Source of the DNA: Flavobacterium sp. UBA7680 | Lineage (GTDB): Bacteria > Bacteroidota > Bacteroidia > Flavobacteriales > Flavobacteriaceae | Direction of reading: 5' to 3' | DNA: 40,391 nt | NCBI RefSeq assembly: GCF_002482975.1 | Contig: NZ_DLHA01000062.1 | Span: forward strand, 1-40,391 | Shown: in pieces, positions 16,679-24,538 of the stretch | Position numbering within the stretch: position 1 is the first letter of the stretch | Layout of the letters: every line of letters starts with the position of its first letter | Notes under the pieces: generated by a model | Told to the model about the DNA's origin: nothing | What the model saw: the letters and a program-made list of their open reading frames with translations, nothing else | Database searches by the model: none | Made by a program: the position numbers and the translations under genes

Positions 16679-16709
16679 CAAATATAATACTATTTATAAC
16701 AAGTCTAAA
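16679..16709 (-). promoter_or_regulatory. Candidate promoter of the small minus-strand gene
   Basis: On the minus strand, TTTA (16709-16706) stands 19 bases before a perfect TATATTTG (16686-16679). The -33 element differs from TTTG by one base. Confidence 0.45.
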
Positions 16710-16737
16710 TAAAAATAATTAAAAATTACATAATAAA

Positions 16738-16755
16738 TTATCAAACGTTTGATAA
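16738..16755. repeat. 18-base perfect palindrome TTATCAAACGTTTGATAA
   Basis: The palindrome has no spacer and lies about 75 bases upstream of the predicted start of the small minus-strand transcript and more than 130 bases from gldA. Its perfection suggests a binding site for a dimeric regulator; no T-run follows it. Confidence 0.6.
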
Positions 16756-16814
16756 CAAGTAAATAATGTTTGAAAGAGAAGGAAATTATGAAGAGAAACA
16801 GAGATTCTTAGAAT

Positions 16815-16854
16815 AGAAAAACCGATTTATCCCTAAGAATAAATCGGTTTTTCT
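16815..16854 (-). terminator. Terminator of gldA
   Basis: A 16-base perfect stem pairs AGAAAAACCGATTTAT (16815-16830) with ATAAATCGGTTTTTCT (16839-16854). It lies 38 bases beyond the gldA stop and can act on either strand. Confidence 0.88.
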
Positions 16855-16892
16855 ATAATCTGCGACTGAAAACCACGACTGCGACTGAAAAC

Positions 16893-17789
16893 TTACTTAG
16901 TAATTTCTCTAAAAACAGCCTCCAGGTTTTTATTTTTTTGATTTAACTGTAATGTTTTTAAACCATTTTCAGTAGCGAAGTCAAAAATTGCCGGACGCAT
17001 ATCTTTTTCTGTAACAAAAGTCAGTTCCCAAGTCATGTCATGCGTGTTTTTGTATGAAGAAATGTTTTCTAATTTGGCTAAAAGTTGCTCTTCTACCTTG
17101 TAATCAAACTCTACCTCAATAACTTGCTCTTTGTTTGCCGCAACCAAATGGTCTAATTTATTGTCGGCAACGATTTGTCCTTTGTCAATAATTATGACAC
17201 GATCGCAAATTGCTTCAACTTCTTGCATAATGTGTGTTGATAAAAAAATGGTCTTATCCTTACCAATATTTTTAATTACATTTCTAATTTCCATTAACTG
17301 ATTAGGATCCAGACCTGTAGTTGGTTCATCCAAAATCAAAACATCAGGATTGTGCAATAAAGCATTCGCTAACCCAACGCGCTGGCGGTATCCTTTTGAT
17401 AGCTGACTGATTTTTTTATGGCTTTCCGGTGTCAGTCCTGTCAGTTGAATTACCTCTTCAATTCTTGACTTTGGCACCTTATAAACATCGGCATTAAAAG
17501 CCAAATACTCACGAACATACAAATCCAAATATAACGGATTATGCTCTGGTAAATATCCTATCGACTGCTGCACTGCTTTAGCGTTTGTCATGACATCGTG
17601 GCTATTTACAAGGGCTGAGCCGCTGTCGGCAAGTAAATAAGTGGTCAAAATTTTCATTAAAGTAGATTTTCCGGCTCCGTTGGGACCAAGAAATCCTACG
17701 ATTTCTCCCTTCTCAATTTTAAACGAAATTTCATTTAAAGCTTTTTGCTCTCCGTAACTTTTTGATATACTGTTTACTTCTATCGACAT
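16893..17789 (-). CDS. gldA: Gliding motility ABC transporter ATP-binding protein GldA
   Basis: GldA is the ATPase of the GldA-GldF-GldG transporter required for gliding on surfaces in Flavobacterium. The 298-residue protein starts MSIEVNSISKSYG, as I remember for F. johnsoniae GldA. Walker A is GPNGAGKST (residues 35-43), the signature is LSKGYRQRV (130-138), Walker B is VLILDEP (150-156), and the switch histidine is in STHIMQEVEA. The C-terminal 85 residues form the extra domain of this subfamily. It stands alone with its own promoter and terminator; gldF and gldG are not in the window. Confidence 0.92.
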   Translation of the reverse strand: MSIEVNSISKSYGEQKALNEISFKIEKGEIVGFLGPNGAGKSTLMKILTTYLLADSGSALVNSHDVMTNAKAVQQSIGYLPEHNPLYLDLYVREYLAFNADVYKVPKSRIEEVIQLTGLTPESHKKISQLSKGYRQRVGLANALLHNPDVLILDEPTTGLDPNQLMEIRNVIKNIGKDKTIFLSTHIMQEVEAICDRVIIIDKGQIVADNKLDHLVAANKEQVIEVEFDYKVEEQLLAKLENISSYKNTHDMTWELTFVTEKDMRPAIFDFATENGLKTLQLNQKNKNLEAVFREITK

Positions 17790-17805
17790 GACTTTTTATT
17801 TGCTA

Positions 17806-17813
17806 CAAAAGTA
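17806..17813 (-). promoter_or_regulatory. -7 box of the gldA promoter
   Basis: The minus strand reads TACTTTTG, a perfect TAnnTTTG, 16 bases before the gldA ATG, which implies a leader of only about 10 bases. No good -33 box was found. Confidence 0.5.
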
Positions 17814-17887
17814 AACAGAAATAGTCTCGATTGCTAAAAATTATCTTTTAAAGTAATTATAAAAAAAATTGATGAGCCCAGTATTCA

Positions 17888-17905
17888 CGGCATTGTTATT
17901 GTTAA
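17888..17905 (+). promoter_or_regulatory. Sigma-54-like promoter of the first barrel gene
   Basis: CGGCATTGTTATTGTTAA matches the -24/-12 pattern (GG, 10 bases, then GT where GC is usual), about 33 bases before ATG 17938. The same block stands at 18656-18673 before the paralog. No TAnnTTTG box was found between the two. Confidence 0.4.
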
Positions 17906-17937
17906 AGGAATGCTAAAATTAAAATATACCCCAAATT

Positions 17938-18519
17938 ATGAAAAAAATTCTAGTGATGGCTGCATTGGCTATCTGCAGTTTTGCAAACGCTCAAAAAGGA
18001 ACAATCTTAGTAGGTGGAAACATCGGATATTCTTCTGAAAAAGCAGAATACAGATTTACTGAATCAAAATCAAATGAATTTAGCTTTTCTCCTAAAGTAG
18101 GTTACCAATTTCACGACAACTGGACAGTTGGAGGTGAATTTACAGTTTCTTCTTCAAAAAATGGTTTTATTGGTGAGGAACAAAAAGTAAATGCTTTCAG
18201 AGCTGGAGCTTTCGTTCGTTACTCAGTTCCATTGAACCAGACTTTTGCTATTTTTGCTGATATGGGAGCTGGTTTCCAAAATCAAAAAGTAAAAAATTAT
18301 GATAATGGATTACTTGAATCAAAATCTAAAGCAGATGGAATGTACGTTGGTGTAACTCCAGCTCTTTTCATTAACATGAAAAAAGGATTTGGTCTTAACT
18401 TTAGTATTGGTGGTTTAGGATACGAAACATTAAGCTACGATAATAATGGTGCTGATGTTAGCAAATTCTACTTCAACTTTGGACAAACATTTAACATTGG
18501 AGTTTCTAAAAACTTCTAA
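17938..18519 (+). CDS. Outer membrane beta-barrel protein, paralog 1
   Basis: The 193-residue precursor has a signal peptide (MKKILVMAALAICSFANA, cleavage before Gln19). Alternating beta strands follow and end in phenylalanine (FNIGVSKNF), the usual signal for barrel insertion. It resembles the small OMP_b-brl group of 8-stranded barrels. Motifs such as FSPKVGYQFHDNWTVGGEFT and GAGFQNQKVKN are shared with the next gene. The function of these proteins is generally unknown. It is a monocistronic unit with its own promoter and terminator. Confidence 0.85.
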   Translation: MKKILVMAALAICSFANAQKGTILVGGNIGYSSEKAEYRFTESKSNEFSFSPKVGYQFHDNWTVGGEFTVSSSKNGFIGEEQKVNAFRAGAFVRYSVPLNQTFAIFADMGAGFQNQKVKNYDNGLLESKSKADGMYVGVTPALFINMKKGFGLNFSIGGLGYETLSYDNNGADVSKFYFNFGQTFNIGVSKNF

Positions 18520-18545
18520 TCTTAAGTTACATATTCAATTTCAGA

Positions 18546-18574
18546 AAAGCACTCCAATTTGGGGTGCTTTTTTT
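18546..18574 (+). terminator. Terminator of barrel paralog 1
   Basis: AAAGCACTCC (18546-18555) pairs with GGGGTGCTTT (18561-18570), followed by T. The stem is identical to that of the next gene. Confidence 0.9.
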
Positions 18575-18655
18575 GTATAAAACACTCTGAAATTATTCAC
18601 TTACAATATGTTATATTTTAATGGATTTGTTAAGAAATTGTATAAAATAAAGTTG

Positions 18656-18673
18656 TGGCATTCTTATTGTTAA
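18656..18673 (+). promoter_or_regulatory. Sigma-54-like promoter of the second barrel gene
   Basis: TGGCATTCTTATTGTTAA fits TGGCA-N6-TTGC with a T in the last core position. The distance from GG to the start codon (47 bases against 49) is nearly the same as in paralog 1. Confidence 0.42.
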
Positions 18674-18703
18674 ATATCTTTCAAAATTTAACAAATATCA
18701 CAC

Positions 18704-19288
18704 ATGAAAAAAATTCTAGTTATTACTGCATTGGCTATGTTTAGCTTTGCGAATGCCCAAAAAGGGTCAGTTTTAGTTATGGGAAGTGTTGCTTACAATT
18801 CTCAAACAACTTCTTATAATGCAGGTGATAATAAACAGCATTACTTTTCTTTTGCTCCAAAAGTAGGTTATCAGTTTCATGAAAACTGGACAGCAGGTAT
18901 CGAAGGTGCTGTAGGAACTTATCAAAGTAAAGATGGAGATTTGATGCTGCAAAAAAACAATAATTTAAAGATTGGAGGTTTTGTTCGTTATACAAAACCA
19001 TTAAATGAAACCTTTTCATTTTATACTGATTTAGGTTTAGGTTTTCAAAATCAAAAAGAAAGAACAGAAAATCCGGCAGATGTAATAAATATTCAAAAAG
19101 CTGATGGAATTTATGCAGCCGTTACTCCAGCTATTTTTATTAATATTAATAAAGGTTTTGGTTTAAACTTCAACATTGGTGGTTTGGGTTATGATACTTT
19201 TAATTATGATAATGGAGGAAGAGATATTAAAAACTTCTCATTTACTTTAGGTCAGGCATTCTCTGTAGGAATTTCAAAGAATTTCTAG
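18704..19288 (+). CDS. Outer membrane beta-barrel protein, paralog 2
   Basis: The 194-residue precursor is a tandem duplicate of the preceding gene. The signal peptide (MKKILVITALAMFSFANA) and strands such as KVGYQFHENWTAGIEGAV, GLGFQNQKERTE and INKGFGLNFNIGGLGYDT align throughout, with the same C-terminal SKNF. Both genes keep near-identical terminators and upstream blocks, so the duplicated unit included regulation. Extracellular loop regions differ most, as expected for surface proteins. Confidence 0.85.
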   Translation: MKKILVITALAMFSFANAQKGSVLVMGSVAYNSQTTSYNAGDNKQHYFSFAPKVGYQFHENWTAGIEGAVGTYQSKDGDLMLQKNNNLKIGGFVRYTKPLNETFSFYTDLGLGFQNQKERTENPADVINIQKADGIYAAVTPAIFININKGFGLNFNIGGLGYDTFNYDNGGRDIKNFSFTLGQAFSVGISKNF

Positions 19289-19310
19289 TATTAGATTTTA
19301 TATAAATAGG

Positions 19311-19337
19311 AAAGCACTCCAATTGGGGTGCTTTTTT
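19311..19337 (+). terminator. Terminator of barrel paralog 2
   Basis: AAAGCACTCC (19311-19320) pairs with GGGGTGCTTT (19325-19334), followed by T. Confidence 0.9.
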
Positions 19338-19359
19338 ATATTTTTGAAAGAAGATATTT

Positions 19360-19815
19360 ATGATAAATAAAATGGCATTAAGATTATTACCAAGCGAAGC
19401 TAAAGAATTTATAGAAACTGCCAATAGGTTAAATATAGAAGTTGAATTATTGAACAAAGAAGATTCTCAAAAATATATTGAGAAAGTTTTAGATTCTTTT
19501 AAACCCTTTAGGGTAACAGGTCATTTAGGAATTGGAGATAATTCCATTTCAATACCATTAGAAGACAATGAATTTTCGTATTCTGAAAATTTAGATCAGG
19601 AAAGCGGTTATGTTTTTTTTGATCAGTATAATTCTGAAGGAAAGACAACAGTTATTAAGATAGTAGATGTTAGAAAATTGGGAGAGATTATAGCGGATAG
19701 TTTTGGAATGGAATATTTTTTATCGAATGAAAAAATGGACTATCTAATAGCCGTTAATTGGTATGTTGTTGAAATTTCAGGAAATGCAAAAGAAAAGTTT
19801 AATCTAAAAAACTAA
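19360..19815 (+). CDS. Uncharacterised cytoplasmic protein, possibly immunity-like
   Basis: This 151-residue protein lacks signal or membrane segments. It has a mixed alpha/beta pattern: an N-terminal helix (LLPSEAKEFIETANRLN), a central GHLGIGDNSISIPL region, and a C-terminal part with FFDQYNSEGKTTVIKI and a YFLSN...DYLIAVNWYVVEISG strand pair. That tail recalls small families found near polymorphic toxins (DUF6756-like), but no toxin is adjacent, so this is only a resemblance. It begins 23 bases after the preceding terminator, and no promoter was identified. A second possible start is the ATG at 19372. Confidence 0.6.
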   Translation: MINKMALRLLPSEAKEFIETANRLNIEVELLNKEDSQKYIEKVLDSFKPFRVTGHLGIGDNSISIPLEDNEFSYSENLDQESGYVFFDQYNSEGKTTVIKIVDVRKLGEIIADSFGMEYFLSNEKMDYLIAVNWYVVEISGNAKEKFNLKN

Positions 19816-19825
19816 TGCCCGCAAA

Positions 19826-19876
19826 AGTGAAGTCGAAACTAAATCATAACTAATTCTCGACTCCACTAAGCTGACA
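19826..19876. repeat. Decayed copy of the GAAGTCGA repeat
   Basis: GTGAAGTCGAAACTAAATC and TTCTCGACTCCACTAAGCTG look like worn arms of the inverted repeat at 38071-38136. Confidence 0.4.
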
Positions 19877-19908
19877 TAAAAAACAAAAATATATCTAAAA
19901 GGAAACTA

Positions 19909-22233
19909 TTAATTTATAGGATTTTCAACCGCAGCTCTCATTTCCTGAGCCGCTGCAACCATTTCGATTAAAGCTTTTTTAGTTTCATCCCAATGACGTG
20001 TTTTTAAACCACAATCGGGATTTACCCATAATTGATCTACAGGAATTACAGCCGAAGCTTTTTCTAACAAACGAACCATTTCTGCACTCGAAGGCACACG
20101 CGGTGAGTGAATATCATATACTCCTGGTCCAATTTCGTTTGGATATTTAAAATTGGCAAAAGCATCTAAAAGCTCCATTTGCGAACGAGAACATTCAATT
20201 GTAATAACATCGGCATCCATGTCGGCAATATTTTGAATAATGTCGTTGAATTCGCTGTAACACATATGTGTATGAATTTGTGTATCATCATTTACACCGC
20301 TTGCAGAAATTCTAAAAGCTTTTACAGCCCAGTCTAAATATTTCGCCCATTCTTCTTTTCTTAAAGGTAAACCTTCACGAATGGCAGGCTCATCAATTTG
20401 AATAATTTTGATTCCGGCTTTTTCTAAATCCACAACTTCATCACGAATAGCTAAAGCGATTTGCGTACAAGTTTCAGAACGAGGCTGATCGTTACGTACA
20501 AACGACCATTGTAAAATTGTTACAGGCCCGGTAAGCATTCCTTTTACCCATTTTGGAGTTAAAGACTGCGCATATTTCGACCATTTTACCGTCATTGGGT
20601 TTGGTCTTGAAACGTCACCATAAATAACCGGAGGTTTCACACATCGGCTTCCGTAACTTTGAACCCAGCCATTTTTTGTAAAAGTAAATCCGGCCAATTG
20701 TTCCCCGAAATATTCCACCATATCATTACGTTCGAATTCTCCGTGAACCAGAACATCAATTCCGGTTTCTTCCTGAAAACGAATCGTAGCTTCGGTTTCT
20801 TTTTCGATTAAAGCATTGTATTGCTCCGTAGTTAGTTCCCCTTTTTTGAATTTCGCTCTCCAGCTTCTCACTTCAGTCGTTTGAGGGAAAGAACCAATTG
20901 TTGTGGTTGGGAATAACGGAAGATTTAAAGCTTCAATCTGGCTTTTTCTTCTTGTTGTAAAAGCACTTTTACGCTTGTCATCAGAAGCTGTAATTCCGGC
21001 AACACGCGCTTTAACATCGTTGTTATGAATTAATTTTGAAGTTTTACGGTTTTCATTTGCGATTATATTTCTTTCGTAATCAATTGAGTTTTTAATGTCA
21101 ATTTCGTTTGAAGCCGACAATTGTTTTAAAACTACAACTTCATTGATTTTTTGCTTCGCAAAAGCAAGCCATTGTTTGATTTCTGGTGTTAAAGTTTCGT
21201 CATTTGTTTCTAAATCTAAGTCGCACGGACTGTGAATTAAAGAACAAGAAGGCGCTACTAAAATTCGGCTTTCGCCTAAAGCATCAACAGCTTTTTTGAT
21301 TATTTCTAAAGACTTTTTGAAATCATTTTTCCAGATATTTCTCCCGTCAACAACTCCCAAAGAAAGATTTACGTTTGAAGCCAGTTTCCCGGATTCTAAA
21401 ATATCATCTAATTGAAGCGGACAACGAACTAAATCTAAATGGAAAGTATCAACTGGAAGAGCCAAAGCCGTTTCCAAATTTTCTCCAAAACAGTCAAAAT
21501 AATTTGCTAGAATGATTTTAAGCTTTGGAAAACGAATGTTGATTTCGTTGTAAACCTGCGTAAATGTATTTCTTTCTTTATCCGTTAAATTTAAAGCTAA
21601 AAAAGGTTCGTCAAGCTGAATATATTCTGCATTTTCTGCTTGTAATTTTTCGAAAATTTCGAAGTAAACAGGAAGCAAAGCATCAATAAGATCAATTCGG
21701 TTAAAACCTTCTTCCTTTTCTTTTCCTAAAAGTAAATACGAAATTGGCCCAATTAAAACTGGTTTTGTTGTAATTCCTAAAGCATTTGCTTCTTTAAATT
21801 CATTGATTATTTTTTCTGAAAACAATTCAAATTTTTGGTTCTTTGTAAATTCAGGAACAATATAATGATAGTTGGTGTCGAACCATTTTGTCATTTCCAT
21901 TGCTACAACATCCTGGCCTTCTTTTTGTGCACCTCTTGCCATTGCAAAATACAAGTCAAGAGCTGAATTTTTTCTTGCGAATCCGTGGTAACGCTGAGGA
22001 ATTGCACCAACTGTTAAAGTCAAATCCAAAACCTGATCATAAAAAGAAAAATCGTTAGACGGAATCAAATCAACTCCGGCTTGTGATTGTAAATGCCAGT
22101 TTTTGATACGAATTTCTTTTCCGGCATCGATAAGTTCATTTACCGAAATTTTTCCTGCCCAATACAATTCACTGGCTTTTTTTAATTCTCTGTTACTTCC
22201 AATTCTTGGATAACCTAAATTATTTGTCTTCAT
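19909..22233 (-). CDS. metE: Cobalamin-independent methionine synthase
   Basis: MetE transfers methyl from 5-methyl-tetrahydrofolate-(polyglutamate) to homocysteine without B12. The 774-residue length and two-barrel layout match the family. Zinc ligands in the C-terminal barrel are His656 and Cys658 (THMCYSEF), Glu680 (ITIECSRS) and Cys741 (VNPDCGLKTR). The N-terminal barrel begins TNNLGYPRIGSNRELKKA, as usual. The genome therefore holds both MetE and MetH. No riboswitch was found upstream; instead an Lrp-type regulator is transcribed away from it. A -7 box TAAATTTG lies 26 bases before the ATG. Confidence 0.97.
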   Translation of the reverse strand: MKTNNLGYPRIGSNRELKKASELYWAGKISVNELIDAGKEIRIKNWHLQSQAGVDLIPSNDFSFYDQVLDLTLTVGAIPQRYHGFARKNSALDLYFAMARGAQKEGQDVVAMEMTKWFDTNYHYIVPEFTKNQKFELFSEKIINEFKEANALGITTKPVLIGPISYLLLGKEKEEGFNRIDLIDALLPVYFEIFEKLQAENAEYIQLDEPFLALNLTDKERNTFTQVYNEINIRFPKLKIILANYFDCFGENLETALALPVDTFHLDLVRCPLQLDDILESGKLASNVNLSLGVVDGRNIWKNDFKKSLEIIKKAVDALGESRILVAPSCSLIHSPCDLDLETNDETLTPEIKQWLAFAKQKINEVVVLKQLSASNEIDIKNSIDYERNIIANENRKTSKLIHNNDVKARVAGITASDDKRKSAFTTRRKSQIEALNLPLFPTTTIGSFPQTTEVRSWRAKFKKGELTTEQYNALIEKETEATIRFQEETGIDVLVHGEFERNDMVEYFGEQLAGFTFTKNGWVQSYGSRCVKPPVIYGDVSRPNPMTVKWSKYAQSLTPKWVKGMLTGPVTILQWSFVRNDQPRSETCTQIALAIRDEVVDLEKAGIKIIQIDEPAIREGLPLRKEEWAKYLDWAVKAFRISASGVNDDTQIHTHMCYSEFNDIIQNIADMDADVITIECSRSQMELLDAFANFKYPNEIGPGVYDIHSPRVPSSAEMVRLLEKASAVIPVDQLWVNPDCGLKTRHWDETKKALIEMVAAAQEMRAAVENPIN

Positions 22234-22248
22234 TTTAGTTTCAGTGTT

Positions 22249-22312
22249 TTTTACTGAACAAATTTATTGTATTAGATTTTATAACTTATATTTGATGTTT
22301 ATTTCAGTAAAA
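22249..22312. promoter_or_regulatory. Divergent metE/lrp promoter region with 10-base inverted repeat
   Basis: TTTTACTGAA (22249-22258) and its exact complement TTCAGTAAAA (22303-22312) flank two perfect -7 boxes. TAAATTTG on the minus strand (22266-22259) serves metE, and TATATTTG (22287-22294) serves the regulator. A further TTCAGT is at 22240-22245. The repeat may be the operator of the adjacent Lrp-type protein. Confidence 0.5.
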
Positions 22313-22390
22313 TGTATTTTAAAAGTGATTTTAAAAAGATTTTATTACTGTGAATATCTTTTAAATGAACCTTTAGCCGTAAAAAAAACT

Positions 22391-22852
22391 ATGGAAAACC
22401 TCGATAAAACCGATTTGCTGATCCTGAAACATCTTCAGGAAAACTCAAATATCAACACAAAAGACCTCGCCAGTAAATTATTTCTTACCGTAACACCAGT
22501 TTATGAGCGTATAAAAAGATTAGAAAGAGACGGATTTATAACAAAGTATGTGGCATTACTTGACAGAAAAAAAATGAACCGCGGCATGACGGTTTTTTGC
22601 AATGTTCGTTTAAAAGAACACGCCAAAAATGTGGGTAGTAATTTTGTAAAAGATATTGTAGCGCTTCCTGAAATTATAGAATGCTATAATATTGCGGGCG
22701 ATTACGATTTTATGCTGAAAATTTTGGTACAGGATATGGCTAGTTATCAGGATTTTGTAATGAATAAATTATCGACAATAGAAAACATCGGAAATACGAA
22801 CAGTATTTTTGTAATGGGAGAAATAAAGCATAGCACCGCATTAGAGTTTTAA
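22391..22852 (+). CDS. Lrp/AsnC-family transcriptional regulator
   Basis: The 153-residue protein has the usual Lrp length and layout. An N-terminal winged helix-turn-helix (MENLDKTDLLILKHLQENSN, then TPVYERIKRLERDGFI) is followed by a RAM ligand-binding domain (VRLKEHAKNVG, ECYNIAGDYDFMLKILVQD). Such proteins sense amino acids, often leucine or methionine. ATG 22391 is chosen over a GTG at 22244 because the longer frame would cover the promoter and add 49 residues unlike the family. Its position opposite metE suggests that it controls metE, itself, or both. Confidence 0.9.
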   Translation: MENLDKTDLLILKHLQENSNINTKDLASKLFLTVTPVYERIKRLERDGFITKYVALLDRKKMNRGMTVFCNVRLKEHAKNVGSNFVKDIVALPEIIECYNIAGDYDFMLKILVQDMASYQDFVMNKLSTIENIGNTNSIFVMGEIKHSTALEF

Positions 22853-22854
22853 TG

Positions 22855-22986
22855 TTTTGCCACAGATTAAAAAGATTATAATGATTTTTTAGGATTGATG
22901 GTTAGGTTTTTTGCCACGAATTTCACGAATTTTCACGAATTAATTTAAGCGCACTGATTTGTGTTAATTCGTGAAATTCGTGGCAA
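22855..22986. repeat. Dispersed repeats between the lrp-type gene and dgt
   Basis: A partial GCCACAGATTAAAAAGATT piece is followed at 22911-22986 by a perfect 21-base inverted repeat whose left arm begins TTGCCACGAATTTCACG and whose right arm ends TTCGTGGCAA. A variant with 15-base perfect arms is at 38185-38244. Confidence 0.75.
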
Positions 22987-23060
22987 ACAAAAACATCGAA
23001 TCTTTTAAATCAAATTAATCTGCGGCCTATTTTTATTTAATATTATCCTAAAATAAAATG

Positions 23061-23068
23061 TATTTTTG
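23061..23068 (+). promoter_or_regulatory. -7 box of the dgt promoter
   Basis: TATTTTTG is a perfect -7 box 51 bases before the dgt ATG. The leader would consist of repeated AATCTAAAATC-like units (23075-23116), which recur at 39903-39942. No clear -33 box was seen. Confidence 0.5.
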
Positions 23069-23119
23069 ACGTTTAGATCCTCAATCTAAAATCAATAATC
23101 TACAATCTAAAATAGAAAA

Positions 23120-24466
23120 ATGAACTGGGAACAACTTTTATCATTAAAACGTCAGGGAGATACAAGCAAAAGATTACGTGTAGAACAAGATGATACACGA
23201 TTAGGTTTTGAAGTCGATTATGACCGAATTATTTTCTCGGCTGCATTTCGTTCTCTGCAAGATAAAACCCAGGTAATTCCGCTTTCTAAAACAGATTTCG
23301 TACATACCAGATTAACGCACAGTTTAGAAGTTTCTGTTGTGGGAAGATCCTTAGGGCGTTTGGTAGGTAAAAAAATCATCGAAAAATATCCTTATTTAAA
23401 AGAAATTCACGGTTATCATATGAATGATTTTGGGGCAATTGTAGCCGCAGCTTCATTAGCGCATGATATTGGGAATCCACCTTTTGGGCATTCAGGAGAA
23501 AAAGCAATTGGCGAATATTTCTCTACCGGAAAAGGATTAAAATACAAAGATAAATTAACAGCAAAACAATGGCAGGATTTAATTGATTTTGAAGGAAATG
23601 CCAATGGATTTTCGGTACTAACGGCAAGCCGTCCGGGAATTGAAGGCGGACTTAGGATTTCATACGCAACATTAGGTGCTTTTATGAAATATCCGAAAGA
23701 AAGTCTTCCGAAAAAACCAACCAATAATATTGCTGATAAAAAATATGGTTTCTTCCAGTCTGATAAAGCTTTTTTTGAAGAAGTTGCCGAAGATATGGGA
23801 ATGATCCCAAATAAAGAAGACGGCGACATTGGTTTTGAAAGACATCCGCTGGCTTATTTAGTTGAAGCTGCAGATGATATTTGTTACACGATTATTGATT
23901 TTGAAGACGGAATAAATCTTGGTTTAGTTTCTGAAGATTATGCTTTAGAATACTTAATCAAATTGGTAAAAGACAATATTGGAGTTGCCAAATATAAATT
24001 ATTAGAAACAAAAGAAGACAGAATTAGTTATTTGCGTGCTTTAGCAATTGGAGCCTTAATTAATGATGCTGTTGATGTTTTTGTAGAAAATGAAGAAGCA
24101 ATTCTAGCCGGAAATTTCCCTTTTGCTTTAACAGATAAAAGTAAATACAAAGCGCAAATGAATGATATTATCAACTTAAGTGTTGAAAAAATCTATCAAA
24201 GCCGAGAAGTTATTGAAAAAGAAATTGTTGGGTATCAAATTATTCAAACGTTGCTTGATAAGTTTATCACAGCATTCAATAATAAATACGAAGGAACAGC
24301 ATCAAATTACGATAAATTGATTTTGAAAATGCTGCCTGAAAAACATAATTTAGAAAAAGGCAATTTATATGAGCGTCTGCTTCATATCTGCCATTACGTT
24401 TCTCTTTTAACAGACGGAAATGCATTAGAATTATACGAAATGATTCAGGGAAGAAAAAAGAATTAA
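23120..24466 (+). CDS. dgt: Deoxyguanosinetriphosphate triphosphohydrolase-like protein
   Basis: This HD-superfamily enzyme splits dGTP into deoxyguanosine and triphosphate. The 448-residue protein has the family's N-terminal RLRVEQDDTRLGFEVDYDRI and the first metal histidine in FVHTRLTHSLEVS. The HD pair is His115-Asp116 in LAHDIGNPPFGHSGE, and the distal aspartate is in ADDICYTIIDFEDG. It belongs to the longer type-1 group rather than the short YfbR type. It stands alone, and a bidirectional terminator separates it from the convergent DUF3078 gene. Confidence 0.93.
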   Translation: MNWEQLLSLKRQGDTSKRLRVEQDDTRLGFEVDYDRIIFSAAFRSLQDKTQVIPLSKTDFVHTRLTHSLEVSVVGRSLGRLVGKKIIEKYPYLKEIHGYHMNDFGAIVAAASLAHDIGNPPFGHSGEKAIGEYFSTGKGLKYKDKLTAKQWQDLIDFEGNANGFSVLTASRPGIEGGLRISYATLGAFMKYPKESLPKKPTNNIADKKYGFFQSDKAFFEEVAEDMGMIPNKEDGDIGFERHPLAYLVEAADDICYTIIDFEDGINLGLVSEDYALEYLIKLVKDNIGVAKYKLLETKEDRISYLRALAIGALINDAVDVFVENEEAILAGNFPFALTDKSKYKAQMNDIINLSVEKIYQSREVIEKEIVGYQIIQTLLDKFITAFNNKYEGTASNYDKLILKMLPEKHNLEKGNLYERLLHICHYVSLLTDGNALELYEMIQGRKKN

Positions 24467-24483
24467 TGTTCAAATTATACTAT

Positions 24484-24520
24484 AAAAAAAGTGCCTGTAA
24501 TATTACAGGCACTTTTTTTA
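24484..24520. terminator. Bidirectional terminator between dgt and the DUF3078 gene
   Basis: AAAAAAAGTGCCTGTAA (24484-24500) and TTACAGGCACTTTTTTT (24503-24519) are perfect complements, giving an A-run and a T-run on both strands between convergent genes. Confidence 0.95.
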
Positions 24521-24538
24521 TAGAATGAATTTTATTAT

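Noticed and set aside
22244..22390. 49-residue N-terminal extension of the Lrp-type regulator
   Set aside because: It would overlap the promoter box at 22287-22294, begins at GTG and is unlike the family; ATG 22391 gives the normal length.
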